Shown piece after piece: positions 47,284 to 56,436 of a stretch of 64,000 nucleotides of DNA. Source of the DNA: Funiculus sociatus GB2-C1 (GTDB lineage Bacteria > Cyanobacteriota > Cyanobacteriia > Cyanobacteriales > FACHB-T130); assembly GCF_039962115.1 (NCBI RefSeq), contig NZ_JAMPKJ010000002.1, forward strand, positions 180,880 to 244,879. The letters are read 5' to 3'. Every line of letters starts with the position of its first letter. Positions within the stretch are counted from its first letter, which is position 1. A model generated the notes under the pieces. It ran no database searches, was not told where the DNA came from, and worked only from the letters and a program-made list of their open reading frames with translations. The position numbers and the translations under genes are program-made.

Positions 47284-47306
47284 GGGACATGACAATACCA
47301 TGTCCC
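47284..47306. repeat. GGGACATG palindrome, copy 2
   Basis: GGGACATG (47284-47291) pairs with CATGTCCC (47299-47306) around ACAATAC, just after the stop of the KGK gene (minus). Near-identical to the element at 31946-31966. Confidence 0.65.
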
Positions 47307-47327
47307 GATGAATTGCTATAAACAATG

Positions 47328-48140
47328 TTATTGATTTTGCCAATTACCCTGGTTCATGTCTTGCCACACATCGTCAAGTAGCGAGTCGGCTGCATTGTCT
47401 TCCGTCTCATTGTTTTGGGATAATTCTGCAAAGTCCAGCTCATCGTCCTGCATTCCTGTCATCCCTGACAAATCCAGTTCATTTTCATCGAAAACTGGTG
47501 AAATTGTCATATCCAGCTCATTTTCATCGAAAACTGGTGTCCCTGACAAATCCAGTTCATTCTCATCGAAAACTGGTGAAATTGTCATATCCAGTTCATT
47601 TTCATCGAAAACTGGTGTCTCTGCCAAATCCAGTTCATTCTCATCGAAAACTGGTGTCTCTGCCAAATCCAGCTCATCTTCAGCGAAAACTGGTGTCCCT
47701 GACAAATCCAGCTCATCTTCAGCGAATGGCCCCTCTACCAAGATGACCTCTTCTTCATAAATAAAGGCTGTCGGTGCTGCGACTAGCTCATCCTCTTCGA
47801 TAGCTGCTGGTGGCGGTGCTTGTACTTGTACTGGCTGGCTCGCTCTCGTAGCTGGTGGCTGTGGTGCATCTGAATCTTCAGGAGAAAATTCCAGAGTAAA
47901 TCTCACTTTTCCTTTTTGCCAGCCGTTAGAACCAAATCTCAGCACCTCACAAGAGATGCCTTGTTCGCTAAACCAACCATCTTTTTCTTCTGTCCATCCA
48001 CCTAACCCATATTCCAATTGAGTTCTGATGGCTTCTGCGAATTCTCCGACTCTGAAGGTGCGGTGTCCAATTAAAATTTGGGCAGAATCATCAACAGAGA
48101 GAACTTCGCCTTTTGATAATGAGTCGAATTGATTATCCAC
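47328..48140 (-). CDS. KGK-domain protein with acidic tandem repeats
   Basis: 270 aa. The N-terminal ~90 residues form the KGK domain (KGEVLSVDDSAQILIGHRTFRVGEF; GWQKGKVRFTLEFSPE, with the eponymous KGK). Residues ~140-240 are tandem copies of a 13-residue acidic unit, FDENELDLSGTPV and variants (FAEDELDLAETPV, FDENELDMTISPV), seven to eight in all. This is a 39-bp direct repeat in DNA from about 47440 to 47735. GTG start with GGGGGAGA upstream. The repeat number is likely variable between strains. Function of KGK proteins is unknown. Confidence 0.88.
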   Translation of the reverse strand: MDNQFDSLSKGEVLSVDDSAQILIGHRTFRVGEFAEAIRTQLEYGLGGWTEEKDGWFSEQGISCEVLRFGSNGWQKGKVRFTLEFSPEDSDAPQPPATRASQPVQVQAPPPAAIEEDELVAAPTAFIYEEEVILVEGPFAEDELDLSGTPVFAEDELDLAETPVFDENELDLAETPVFDENELDMTISPVFDENELDLSGTPVFDENELDMTISPVFDENELDLSGMTGMQDDELDFAELSQNNETEDNAADSLLDDVWQDMNQGNWQNQ

Positions 48141-48286
48141 AACTATCTCCCCCGGCTTAATTTTTTCAAAGTGTGATTAGTCAGTTGTTAGGTGTCACCT
48201 AATTGTCAAGTTGTCAATTTGAAACGTTGTCAGGTTCTAACAACTTTCCAACCTGCCAACGTTCTTTCCGCCAACAAACAAAAAGC

Positions 48287-49360
48287 TTAAAAGAACCAAC
48301 CGTAGCTGTGGAGTCCTTTGCCCAACAGATTGACCCCAAGATAGCAGACCCAGACTACTACAAATCCTGTTGCTGCCAAAATTGCTGGTCGTCGCCCTTG
48401 CCAGCCTTTGGTGATGCGGGCATGGAGGTAGGCAGCAAATACCAGCCAGGTAATCAGCGCCCAGGTTTCTTTGGGGTCCCAACTCCAGTATGACCCCCAA
48501 GCTTCATTTGCCCAAACACCACCAGCGATAATCCCAATTGTCAGCAGGGGAAATCCTAAGCCGATGATGCGGTAACTGATGTTATCTAGGGTTTCGGCGA
48601 GATTCAGGCGCTGCGGCGACAGGATGGCAGCGTCATTAATTACCTCTTTTTGAGAGGTTTGGGGGTTGGCTAAATCGAGAACGGCGGTTTTGGCGCTGCC
48701 ATTGCTTTCAAAAACACTGTTGACAGAAGATGAGTTGCTAGCTTCCCCTTGTGGTTGAAGTACCAAATCGCTTGCTTTTTGTAGACGGTAGGGGCGATCG
48801 CTTTCGTCCTTACTGCGAAATCCACCAGTTCCTACGGAACTGCCGCGAAGTTCGATGTTTTTCCCGCCACTAACGACAAGGAAAGCGATCGCTAACAGCG
48901 AACCCACCATCAGCGCTGCATAAGAGAGCATCATGACGCTGACGTGCATCATCAGCCAATTAGATTTTAGCGCCGGAACTAACGGTTCTGCCGACTGCAT
49001 ACTTGATGGCAAAGTCAAGGCGGCAAAAGCGCTGATGCCCATTGCCACTGGTGCAGTGACAACGCCCACTAAGCGGCTCTTGCTCATATTTTCCGCAATT
49101 AGATGAATTGTGGTAATCCCCCAAGCCAGAAAAAATAGGGATTCATAAAGATTGCTTAAGGGGAAGTAGCCAGCTTCCAGCCAACGTGCGCTCAGTAAAG
49201 CAGCAATGCAAAGGTTCGCGATCGCCATCCCCGATGTTCCCAATACTGGTAGGTAAGGAATGTTATTAAAAGCTGCCCCTCCCCAGTAAATCAGCATCGT
49301 GACAAACAGGACAGCAAACGAGATATTATCCAACCCATTCTGAAGTGCAACCAGGTTCAT
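48287..49360 (-). CDS. ccsA: Cytochrome c biogenesis protein CcsA (Ycf5; also called CcsB)
   Basis: A 357-aa polytopic protein that delivers and ligates heme to apocytochromes c in system II, on the p-side of the thylakoid or plasma membrane. The heme-handling tryptophan-rich motif [18 protein letters not shown] is present near the C-terminus, with flanking His residues ([18 protein letters not shown]) and [14 protein letters not shown] soluble loop of ~70 residues, longer than in plastid homologues, sits before it. It is divergent from clpP. Confidence 0.94.
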   Translation of the reverse strand: MNLVALQNGLDNISFAVLFVTMLIYWGGAAFNNIPYLPVLGTSGMAIANLCIAALLSARWLEAGYFPLSNLYESLFFLAWGITTIHLIAENMSKSRLVGVVTAPVAMGISAFAALTLPSSMQSAEPLVPALKSNWLMMHVSVMMLSYAALMVGSLLAIAFLVVSGGKNIELRGSSVGTGGFRSKDESDRPYRLQKASDLVLQPQGEASNSSSVNSVFESNGSAKTAVLDLANPQTSQKEVINDAAILSPQRLNLAETLDNISYRIIGLGFPLLTIGIIAGGVWANEAWGSYWSWDPKETWALITWLVFAAYLHARITKGWQGRRPAILAATGFVVVWVCYLGVNLLGKGLHSYGWFF

Positions 49361-49557
49361 GTTGTGTACTAGAAAGTGCAGTTTTAAAACAATGGCGTCG
49401 GCATAGCGCCACTTTGATCCTATCGGTTCTGGGGACTCTGGTTAGAGTTGGCAGTGTTTTTTCAGGCGATCGCGCAACGCATACGGAAACCCGCCCAGGA
49501 GATTTCAGCATTCTAATCGCTAAAATTAAGAAAAATCACGATAACAGGCTTGGCGTA

Positions 49558-50157
49558 ATGATTCCTACCGTAATCGAACAATCAGGTCGCGGCGAACGCG
49601 CCTTTGATATCTACTCCCGGCTGCTGCGCGAACGCATCATCTTCTTGGGACAACAAGTTGACTCCGACCTCGCCAACTTAATCGTGGCTCAGCTGCTGTT
49701 TCTAGATGCCGAAGATCCGGAAAAAGATGTTTACCTCTACATCAACTCTCCCGGCGGTTCTGTCACCGCAGGCATGGGCATTTTTGACACGATGAATCAA
49801 ATTCGCCCCGATGTCAGCACCATTTGCGTCGGTTTAGCTGCCAGTATGGGCGCTTTTCTCCTCAGTGCTGGTGCGAAAGGCAAGCGGATGAGTTTGCCCC
49901 ATTCCCGGATTATGATCCACCAGCCACTAGGAGGCGCTCAAGGTCAAGCCACGGATATCGAAATCCAAGCTAAGGAAATCCTTTACCACAAGCGTCGCTT
50001 AAATGAGTATCTGGCTCAACATACAGGTCAGCCTATTGAACGGATCGAGGAAGATACGGAGCGGGACTTCTTCATGTCGGCTGAGGAATCAAAGCAGTAC
50101 GGACTGATTGATCAGGTGATTAACCGCACTCCCTCGGCGATGAGCGCCACCAATTAA
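49558..50157 (+). CDS. clpP: ATP-dependent Clp protease proteolytic subunit
   Basis: A 199-aa serine protease subunit of the Clp complex. Catalytic triad: Ser96 (GLAASMGAF), His121 (IMIHQPLGG), Asp170 (TERDFFMS). The ATG at 49558 matches the usual cyanobacterial start [21 protein letters not shown]; the frame is open 71 codons further upstream but that extension is not conserved and overlaps the promoter region shared with ccsA. One of the several ClpP paralogues usual in cyanobacteria. Confidence 0.96.
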   Translation: MIPTVIEQSGRGERAFDIYSRLLRERIIFLGQQVDSDLANLIVAQLLFLDAEDPEKDVYLYINSPGGSVTAGMGIFDTMNQIRPDVSTICVGLAASMGAFLLSAGAKGKRMSLPHSRIMIHQPLGGAQGQATDIEIQAKEILYHKRRLNEYLAQHTGQPIERIEEDTERDFFMSAEESKQYGLIDQVINRTPSAMSATN

Positions 50158-50165
50158 AAATTATA

Positions 50166-50236
50166 CCCCCCTTAAAAAGGGGGCTAGACAAGTAGGTTGG
50201 GCCCTTGGAACCAAGGGCCCAACCTACTTGTCTAGC
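50166..50236. terminator. Nested hairpins after clpP with 26-bp perfect palindrome
   Basis: CCCCC(CTTAAAAA)GGGGG (50166-50183) is followed by a 26-bp perfect arm at 50183-50208, an AA spacer and its exact complement at 50211-50236. The arm starts GCTAGACAAGTAGG. No strong T-run follows. It lies between the convergent clpP and 333-aa genes, so a bidirectional terminator is plausible; the perfect length also suggests a palindromic repeat element. Confidence 0.75.
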
Positions 50237-50275
50237 ATTACTTAGGAACCTAGTACCAAATCCAATTGGGCCTTT

Positions 50276-51271
50276 TTAATTTTCAGGCGTTGGCTGGGAT
50301 TCAAGATAATGTAGGAATTCCAGCAATTCTTCCTCGTTGAGTTCGGCGCGAGTTGGTCTGCCGTAGGTACGCTGCAAATAATCGCGTCCTTGGCGTCCTT
50401 GATCCTTATTCCAGCCTAAGCGTTTAATTTCGTGAGTAGTTTGGGATAAAGTTTCTAGATAGTCTAGGAACTTCAGCCATTCTTTTTCTGTTAGTAGATT
50501 GCGATCGCGCTTGCCGAAACTTCGCTCTAGATAATCGCGTTCCTGATCTTTATTCCAGCGCAATTCCTTGAGCTTGATTGTAATTTTGCCAATCGCATCC
50601 CGCAAGTCAATTTCCTCGCCAGCCGGAGTTGTGCCACCCCATGACATATCCGCGGTCGTGGGAGCGCCTAAATCGTCTACTTTTCTGGCGCTATTAACGT
50701 TATTGCTGGAGTGATAACCAGGCTTTGTCCCCGGAGAATTGAACTGACTGCCAAACAACCCTCCAGAAACCTCTTCCGGTGTCTCAACAAAGGCATCCTC
50801 CTCATACAGCTCATTTTGAGCCGGAGAAAACTCATCATCTGCAAACGGGACGACATCATAAGTTGGGAGTGACGTCGCCGGAGAAGGTACAGCAGCACGG
50901 GGTCTTTGTGACGCAGAAAGTTCAGGGGTGTCATTAACGCTGAGTATCTCAGAGTGACTTCCCATCGGGTTCGGCTGTACCACGCGCTCTTGCGTAATGA
51001 CTGGTTCGGGTTTGGGGGTTTCTATCGGCGCTTCAAGTGCAGCAGACTGTGTTGGTGTTGCTGGTGCCATTCCCAACAGGTTCAGCGCTCTAGTTGTTGC
51101 CTTATCTTCTGCCAGCTCAACTTCTGGAGCCGCCGCCAAACCTGTCGCCAGGGTAATACCTTCGACTTGAACAACTGCCCGAACCACATACTTTCCTTCG
51201 TGAATGGTCAGTAACTCGGTGGACAGGCTACCTAAGGGATAACGAACTCGGAATAGAGAAAACATAAACAT
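50276..51271 (-). CDS. Conserved hypothetical protein with duplicated WNKDQ motif
   Basis: 331 aa. The N-terminal ~70 residues are a compact alpha/beta module (YPLGSLSTELLTIHEGKYVV, then RAVVQVEGITLATGLAAA), whose pattern recalls small nucleic-acid-binding folds, not proven. A long Pro/Glu/Ser-rich disordered middle follows. The C-terminus carries two copies of a ~45-residue motif: ELRWNKDQERDYLERSFGKR ... WLKFLDYLE, then RLGWNKDQGRQGRDYLQRTY ... LLEFLHYLES. ATG at 51271 after GGGGTGGGA. Convergent with clpP. Confidence 0.65.
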   Translation of the reverse strand: MFMFSLFRVRYPLGSLSTELLTIHEGKYVVRAVVQVEGITLATGLAAAPEVELAEDKATTRALNLLGMAPATPTQSAALEAPIETPKPEPVITQERVVQPNPMGSHSEILSVNDTPELSASQRPRAAVPSPATSLPTYDVVPFADDEFSPAQNELYEEDAFVETPEEVSGGLFGSQFNSPGTKPGYHSSNNVNSARKVDDLGAPTTADMSWGGTTPAGEEIDLRDAIGKITIKLKELRWNKDQERDYLERSFGKRDRNLLTEKEWLKFLDYLETLSQTTHEIKRLGWNKDQGRQGRDYLQRTYGRPTRAELNEEELLEFLHYLESQPTPEN

Positions 51272-51277
51272 TCCCAC

Positions 51278-52064
51278 CCCTAAACCTAGTGGGATTTTGT
51301 GGCTCCCATCTTTTGTTAAGTATAGTACGCTGCTAAGAAAACGGATTTTCTTTAGTGCCTAAAGAAACTAAAATAATTAGAGACTGTTCATTGCTAGGTA
51401 TAAAACCATTCTCTACTGCCCTCTACCTTCGCTTCGTCACCGAGTCCGTTTCACAGCGGTTGGCGGCAGAGGAAAAAAGCAGTGGGTCAAAGTGCTTTCG
51501 TCGTTCTCGTCGTCAAGCACCGACTCTCGTAAAAACTGGTTGGTTCTGAACGCCGATTAGAACCGGAGATATTATTCAGGACAGCTGCTTTACACAAGCT
51601 GCTTGCGGGATTCCAGAATGGTGAAGAGAGCGATGTACCCCAAAAGCGCCCAAGTGCGGACTTAAAAGACGCGATAAATCCACGTCTGGTACAAGACTAG
51701 GAAACTAAGCGGTCTGTTGCCCAAAGTCTGTCTAAATGTGTCCCAAAACACGTCTGGAGAAAGACTAAAGTCTTCTGCTTGTGTTCTTCTTATGCGATCG
51801 CATCGCACTCTCTAGAGATGACGGTTGTTTGTTTACTGTAAGGTGAAAAACGCGCCACAACAAACTTAACAGCAAGGCAGCAACAACAACACGACGGATG
51901 TGCAGCTGCCACATCAGGGTAAAAACACAAAGACGAAGAGTCATTAGTCATTAGTCATGGACTTTGGACAAGAAATGCGCGCACTAAAGACTAGAAACTA
52001 AGCACTAATGACTAATAACTAAGGACAAAGAATTGTTTTATGGCGGAGGCAAACTCATAGGTAC
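51278..52064. other. Intergenic region, 787 bp, upstream of zam
   Basis: Divergent promoters are expected here. A 64-codon frame (51355-51549) has no conserved features. The last 110 bp contain a bipartite heptamer repeat: (TTAGTCA)n at 51942-51957, then TGACTAA/CTAATGACTAATAAC at 51999-52021. No tRNA or other RNA gene recognised. Confidence 0.45.
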
Positions 52065-54338
52065 ATGGAATTTTCAATCGCTACACTACTTTCAAATTTT
52101 TCTGATGACAAGTTAGTGGCTCCCAAGGTACTCGAAAAAAAAATGGGTTGCCACGATGAGGCGAGTCTGAATCAACTACAGATTGCCCTGGATGCTTTGG
52201 AGAGAATCGGAATTCTAATCAAAGAGCGTGGTAAGTATAGGCGCGTCTATGAAGAAGACGTGGTAGAAGCTAAACTGCGCTGTTCCAGTAAGGGCTTTTG
52301 CTTTGCGATTCAGGAGGTAGAGGGTTCTGAGGATATTTATGTGCGGGAGAGCCATCTCTCAACAGCTTGGAATGGCGATCGCGTACTGGTAAAAGTTACC
52401 AAAGAAGGAAACCGCAAGCGAAGTCCAGAAGGGGAAGTGCGGCTAATTCTCGAACGGGCAAATCCATCGGTATTGGCACGAGTTAAGCAAAACGAAACAG
52501 GCTTTCGCGCTGTTCCTCTAGACGATCGGCTACTATTTGAACTTGACCTGGTTTCAGCCGAGAACCTGGCGGATGCTATTGATTACCTGGTACACGTAGA
52601 AGTCCTGCGCTACCCCTTGGCGACAAAACCGCCAGTAGGCAAAGTCGCTCGCATCCTTGGCAGCAATGCGGAAGCAGCAGCTGACACCGATATCGTCTGT
52701 TGCAAGCACGATTTGCCTCAGAGTTTTCCCGCAGATGTGCTGTCACAAGCCGAAGCGTTACCACAAAAGCTAGAGAAAAAGGATTTAAAGCAGCGTAAAG
52801 ATTTACGCTCTTTGTTAACCCTCGCCTTTGCACCTGATGGTGGTTACAACCAAGAAAATGCAATCACCTTGGAGAAAACAGAGGATAAACAGTGGCACTT
52901 AGGCATTCACGTCACTGATGTTGCCCACTACGTCCAGCCGGACGAGCCACTGGATCGGGAAGCCCGCAAGCGAGGAATGACCGTGTATCTGGGCGATATG
53001 GTAGTGCAAATGCTACCGGATGCGATCGCAAGTCGCTGCTCTTTGGTGCCTGGTCAAGATCGGTTAGCCCTCTCAGTCATATTTACCATAGATTCAGCTT
53101 CTGGGCAGTTGGTGGAGTATGAGATTCACCCCAGCGTCATCCAGGTGGACGCGCAGCTAAGTTACCAACAAGCTGAGGCGATTTTGGAGCGCCATCAGGA
53201 TGCCGACCCTCCAGTGATGGAAATGCTCAGTCAGTTATTCTTTGAGCTGAGTCCAGCGGTGAAAGCGCAACGATTTGCTAGGGGAGGGTTTGAATTAAAT
53301 CTGCCCGGTACTCAATTACACTACAGCGATGAAGGAACTCTCGGAGCGATCGTAGTTTCGGGAGGAGTTCGTTCTCTGGTAATGGAGTTGATGCTGCTGT
53401 TCAACCAAGCAGTAGCCTCTCACCTGCAAGGGCTGTTTCTACCTGCAATTTATCGCGTCCAGGCACCCCCAGATGCAGAGGATGTCCAAGAATTGATGAA
53501 GTTGGCAAGCAATCTGAGGATGGATCTACGTCTGGAACAGGAAGATGTAGTGACACCAAGGGATTATCAACGTTTTACTCAGATGTTCGCCGCTTCAGGG
53601 TCGGAGCGCGTTTTGACATATCTATTGCAGTCAACGCTTAAACCGTGTACTTACAGCACGACTGGTGGCTCTCACTTTGGTTTAGCTTTGGGTGCGGGGG
53701 AACAGGAGGATGTTCCTTACACTCACTGTTTATCACCTTTGCGGCGCTACGCAGATTTAATGGTTTCGCGGATCTTGCTGGAGATGTTTGAGAAAGGACG
53801 CGATCGCCGTACTACCCGTGCTAAGGATAGCGTGAATCTCCGCCATAGTTCCTCTCACGGTAATATCAACTGGAATGTCTTACCACCAGACGCGCAGCAA
53901 GAGTTGGAAGCGCAGCTTTCTGGTTTGGTTGTGCATCTAAATGAGCGCGAAAAGCTTACTATAGATGCCCAAGCGGATCTCCAAGGACTCAAAAAAGCTG
54001 AGTTGATGAAGGAGCGTACCGGGGAGGTTTTCCAGGGGTTAATTACTGGTGTCCAATCTTACGGTTTCTTTGTGGAAATCGAAGATTTGCTGGTGGAAGG
54101 ACTGGTGCACGTTAGTTCGCTCAAAGATGACTGGTATGAGTTCCGCTCTCGCCACGCCTGCCTTGTAGGACGTAAGAGCCGCGTTTCTTATCGATTAGGC
54201 GATCGCGTGGAAGTCCAAGTTAAAAGCGTTGATTACTACCGTCAACAAATTGACCTTGTAATCGTCGGCGGCGGTAGCGAAGCCAGCAATGAAGATATAG
54301 AGGCAGAAAACGGCGATTTGGGTGAAATGGATGAATAG
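52065..54338 (+). CDS. zam: Zam, RNB-family (RNase II/R-like) protein with degenerate active site
   Basis: 757 aa: N-terminal winged-helix and cold-shock-like part, RNB domain (~230-580: HLGIHVTDVAHYVQPDEPLDREA; MLPDAIASRCSLVPGQDRLAL; THCLSPLRRYADLMVSR) and C-terminal S1 domain (GEVFQGLITGVQSYGFFVEIE). Active RNase II/R enzymes need four Mg-binding Asp in a DxxxxxDxDD motif; here that site reads APDGGYNQENA, with NQEN at 262-265 in place of the final DxDD, so exonuclease activity is unlikely. This degeneracy is a reported property of Zam, a cyanobacterial acetazolamide-resistance and photosynthesis-related, redox-sensitive clade. Several Cys (e.g. Cys29) are present. Next gene: ubiX. Confidence 0.87.
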   Translation: MEFSIATLLSNFSDDKLVAPKVLEKKMGCHDEASLNQLQIALDALERIGILIKERGKYRRVYEEDVVEAKLRCSSKGFCFAIQEVEGSEDIYVRESHLSTAWNGDRVLVKVTKEGNRKRSPEGEVRLILERANPSVLARVKQNETGFRAVPLDDRLLFELDLVSAENLADAIDYLVHVEVLRYPLATKPPVGKVARILGSNAEAAADTDIVCCKHDLPQSFPADVLSQAEALPQKLEKKDLKQRKDLRSLLTLAFAPDGGYNQENAITLEKTEDKQWHLGIHVTDVAHYVQPDEPLDREARKRGMTVYLGDMVVQMLPDAIASRCSLVPGQDRLALSVIFTIDSASGQLVEYEIHPSVIQVDAQLSYQQAEAILERHQDADPPVMEMLSQLFFELSPAVKAQRFARGGFELNLPGTQLHYSDEGTLGAIVVSGGVRSLVMELMLLFNQAVASHLQGLFLPAIYRVQAPPDAEDVQELMKLASNLRMDLRLEQEDVVTPRDYQRFTQMFAASGSERVLTYLLQSTLKPCTYSTTGGSHFGLALGAGEQEDVPYTHCLSPLRRYADLMVSRILLEMFEKGRDRRTTRAKDSVNLRHSSSHGNINWNVLPPDAQQELEAQLSGLVVHLNEREKLTIDAQADLQGLKKAELMKERTGEVFQGLITGVQSYGFFVEIEDLLVEGLVHVSSLKDDWYEFRSRHACLVGRKSRVSYRLGDRVEVQVKSVDYYRQQIDLVIVGGGSEASNEDIEAENGDLGEMDE

Positions 54339-54412
54339 CTAATAGCTAATGGCTAATAGCTAATGGCTAATGGCTAATTGCCATTAGCCCTACTTGAAAT
54401 GACCAATAACTA
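54339..54412. repeat. ATTAGC heptamer array between zam and ubiX
   Basis: (GCTAATA/GCTAATG)n from 54339 to 54376, then the reverse CCATTAGCC at 54381-54389, then AATGACCAATAACTAATGAC reaching into the ubiX start codon. Same heptamer as at 6690-6753. Confidence 0.7.
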
Positions 54413-55030
54413 ATGACTAAAAACACTTTACCTCTAATCTTAGGCATCACTGGTGCCTCTGGCTTAATTTATGCTGTCCGTGCTTTGAAATTTCTGTTAG
54501 AAGCAGAATACAGTATTGAACTGGTTGCCTCTAAATCTACTTATATAGTTTGGCAGGCAGAACAAAATATCCGAATGCCTCCTAACCCTGAAGAACAGGA
54601 ACAATTTTGGCGACAGCAAGCGGGGGTAGAACTAGCAGGTAAACTACGCTGTCACCCTTGGAGCGATGTGGGAGCTAATATTGCTAGCGGTTCATTCCGC
54701 ACGCTGGGGATGGTAATTATGCCATGTAGTATGAGTACCGTGGCAAAGCTGGCGGCGGGTTTGAGTTCCGACCTGCTGGAGAGAGCAAGCGATGTACAAC
54801 TCAAAGAAGGACGTAAACTTGTTATTGTGCCGCGAGAAACGCCCTTCAGCCTGATTCATCTGCGTAACCTGACCACTTTGGCAGAAGCAGGCGTTAGAAT
54901 TGTTCCAGCTATCCCGGCTTGGTATCACAATCCCCAAAGTATTGAAGACTTGGTGGATTTTGTTGTAGCTCGTGCTTTAGACCAGATGGACATTGATTGC
55001 ATCCCAATCAACCGCTGGGAAGGAAAATAG
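54413..55030 (+). CDS. ubiX: Flavin prenyltransferase UbiX
   Basis: 205 aa; makes prenylated FMN, cofactor for UbiD-type decarboxylases in quinone synthesis. Motifs: GITGASGLIYAVRALKFL (FMN phosphate site), SDVGANIASGSFRTLGMVIMPCSMSTVAKLAAG (the SGSF and PCSM core, quoted as two parts: ASGSFRT and MPCSMSTV), LVIVPRETPFSLIHLRNL, and C-terminal PAWYHNPQSIEDLVDFVV. The start ATG is partly formed by a TAATGACTAA repeat unit; no ribosome site is obvious. Confidence 0.95.
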   Translation: MTKNTLPLILGITGASGLIYAVRALKFLLEAEYSIELVASKSTYIVWQAEQNIRMPPNPEEQEQFWRQQAGVELAGKLRCHPWSDVGANIASGSFRTLGMVIMPCSMSTVAKLAAGLSSDLLERASDVQLKEGRKLVIVPRETPFSLIHLRNLTTLAEAGVRIVPAIPAWYHNPQSIEDLVDFVVARALDQMDIDCIPINRWEGK

Positions 55031-55076
55031 AAATTTAAGATAGTCTTAATTTTTAATTTCTCATTTTTAATAGATT

Positions 55077-55790
55077 ATGCGGATTTTGCTGGTATTTTTG
55101 CTGCTGGGAACTCTGGGTTTATTTGCCATTCAAAACTTGTCGCCGTTGTCGATAGTGTTTTTCGGGGCGAGGACACAGGCGCTACCGCTAGCGGTGTGGA
55201 TAATAGTAGCGATCGCATCTGGCGCGATCGTTAGCGGTTTGTTGCAATTTTTCAGCTATCTGCAACAACGTCCTTTGCGATCGCGCATCCGCAAACTGGA
55301 AAAACTAGAAGCCGAATCAACTCGTTCTAACTGGCGACGGCGCGAAACTGGGGATGATACTCAACAAACCCCTTACACCCCTCCCCCTCCACCACCGCCG
55401 GAAACTAAAAACACCGAGTCCTATGAAGATGACTGGGAAGAGGATACCAGCACAACTGATGACGATGAGTGGGATTTTGAGGAGAAGCCAGCCGCCGCAG
55501 ACAGCAGTCCTCAAAATTTTCCCGAAGAAGACCGCACGAGGTACGAAGTTAGGCAAGAACCAAAAAGCGCCTCACGAGCTGGTTCAGTCTACTCTTATAG
55601 CTACCGGGAACCAAAGAATTCAGGCGTTGGAAAAACTGAGGCGGTTTATGACGCCAATTACCGCGTGATTACGCCGCCCTATCAGCCACCGACCCCGGAA
55701 ACCAATCAGGATGAAGATGACTGGGGATTTGAAGATGAGGACGAAGACAACTTTGAGGATGATTGGCGCAGCGACAAGCCAAGAGCGTGA
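55077..55790 (+). CDS. LapA-like (DUF1049) membrane protein with acidic tail
   Basis: 237 aa. Two N-terminal membrane helices (ILLVFLLLGTLGLFAIQNLS; LPLAVWIIVAIASGAIVSGLL) form the LapA/DUF1049 region. The remaining ~150 residues are a charged, Pro- and Asp/Glu-rich disordered tail (DDWEEDTSTTDDDEWDFEEK; PPYQPPTPETN; DEDDWGFEDEDEDNFEDDW). A typical cyanobacterial two-helix protein after ubiX; LapA in E. coli works with LapB in LPS assembly, but a similar role here is not shown. Confidence 0.85.
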   Translation: MRILLVFLLLGTLGLFAIQNLSPLSIVFFGARTQALPLAVWIIVAIASGAIVSGLLQFFSYLQQRPLRSRIRKLEKLEAESTRSNWRRRETGDDTQQTPYTPPPPPPPETKNTESYEDDWEEDTSTTDDDEWDFEEKPAAADSSPQNFPEEDRTRYEVRQEPKSASRAGSVYSYSYREPKNSGVGKTEAVYDANYRVITPPYQPPTPETNQDEDDWGFEDEDEDNFEDDWRSDKPRA

Positions 55791-55863
55791 CCCCTAGCCA
55801 CGCTCCTAATCTTGATTGACAATTTCACCGTTCTATAGTTGATTTGTTCAAGATCACAAATGC

Positions 55864-56058
55864 TTATGAGCGTAGTAGTTCGCGGGATTGCTGCTTCACG
55901 TGTCCAGCCATAGCCGCTTGCTGTAAGGTCATAAAGGCGTTTAGATCCTCGCTGTCATACTTTTTTTTGAGCAGCTGTCGCAGTTGTTCTTCAGCTTCTA
56001 TCGTTAAGTAGCCGATGGCTAGAGCCTGTTGGACAAGTTCACGGATTAGCATCATGTG
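55864..56058 (-). CDS. Small helical protein, module 1 (paralogue of 58009-58242)
   Basis: 64 aa from the second possible start (MMLIRELVQQAL). Core pattern: GYLTIEAEEQLRQLL, KYDSEDLNAFMTLQQAAM, VKQQSRELLRS. About two thirds of ~60 aligned residues are identical to the protein at 58009-58242 by eye. It is highly helical with no membrane segment. It is divergent from a STAND NTPase gene 380 bp away. The family is common in filamentous cyanobacteria as far as I recall; the function is unknown. Confidence 0.72.
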   Translation of the reverse strand, partial: HMMLIRELVQQALAIGYLTIEAEEQLRQLLKKKYDSEDLNAFMTLQQAAMAGHVKQQSRELLRS

Positions 56059-56091
56059 GTTATTACCTAGAAAAACGTCAAGAGCAAACAC

Positions 56092-56436
56092 CGATTTTTT
56101 AAATGCTCAACTCGCCTAAGTAGATTTGCGGATGCCATATCTGAGAACGCGGGAAGATACCACTTACGTAGCTGAAACTGCCACAACTGTCTAAACTCAA
56201 GGAAAACCGTAGCCTCATCTCCTTTTCCCTCCACACCCTGTAAATATTTAATAAAGTTTAGATGAAAGTTCGATGAAGTCTCCATAAAATTAAGGATAAC
56301 TAAAAGATTCCGGAAACTACACCTAACAAACGTTATTAAATTCGTTATAACTTTATCGTTAGTTCGTTAGTATTTCATAATTAATCAGTTAAAATCAGGC
56401 GTTGGCAATCTTGAATTGGGATGGCAACGCAGGGGA
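56092..56436. promoter_or_regulatory. Divergent promoter region of module 1
   Basis: About 345 bp, A/T-rich. AAGTTTAGATGA (56254-56265) is directly followed by AAGTTCGATGA (56266-56276) and AAGTCT-like sequence: three head-to-tail units with 11-12-bp phasing, as in response-regulator sites. A 72-codon minus frame over this region (56067-56285) is probably not a gene. Regulator unknown. Confidence 0.4.

Noticed and set aside
49345..49557. 71-codon N-terminal extension of ClpP
   Set aside because: Not conserved in ClpP proteins; the normal start [10 protein letters not shown] lies at 49558.
51355..51549. 64-codon plus-strand frame upstream of zam
   Set aside because: No conserved motif, no ribosome site, composition of noncoding DNA.
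56067..56285. 72-codon minus frame in the module 1 control region
   Set aside because: Overlaps the start of the small protein gene and the phased repeats; no recognisable features.
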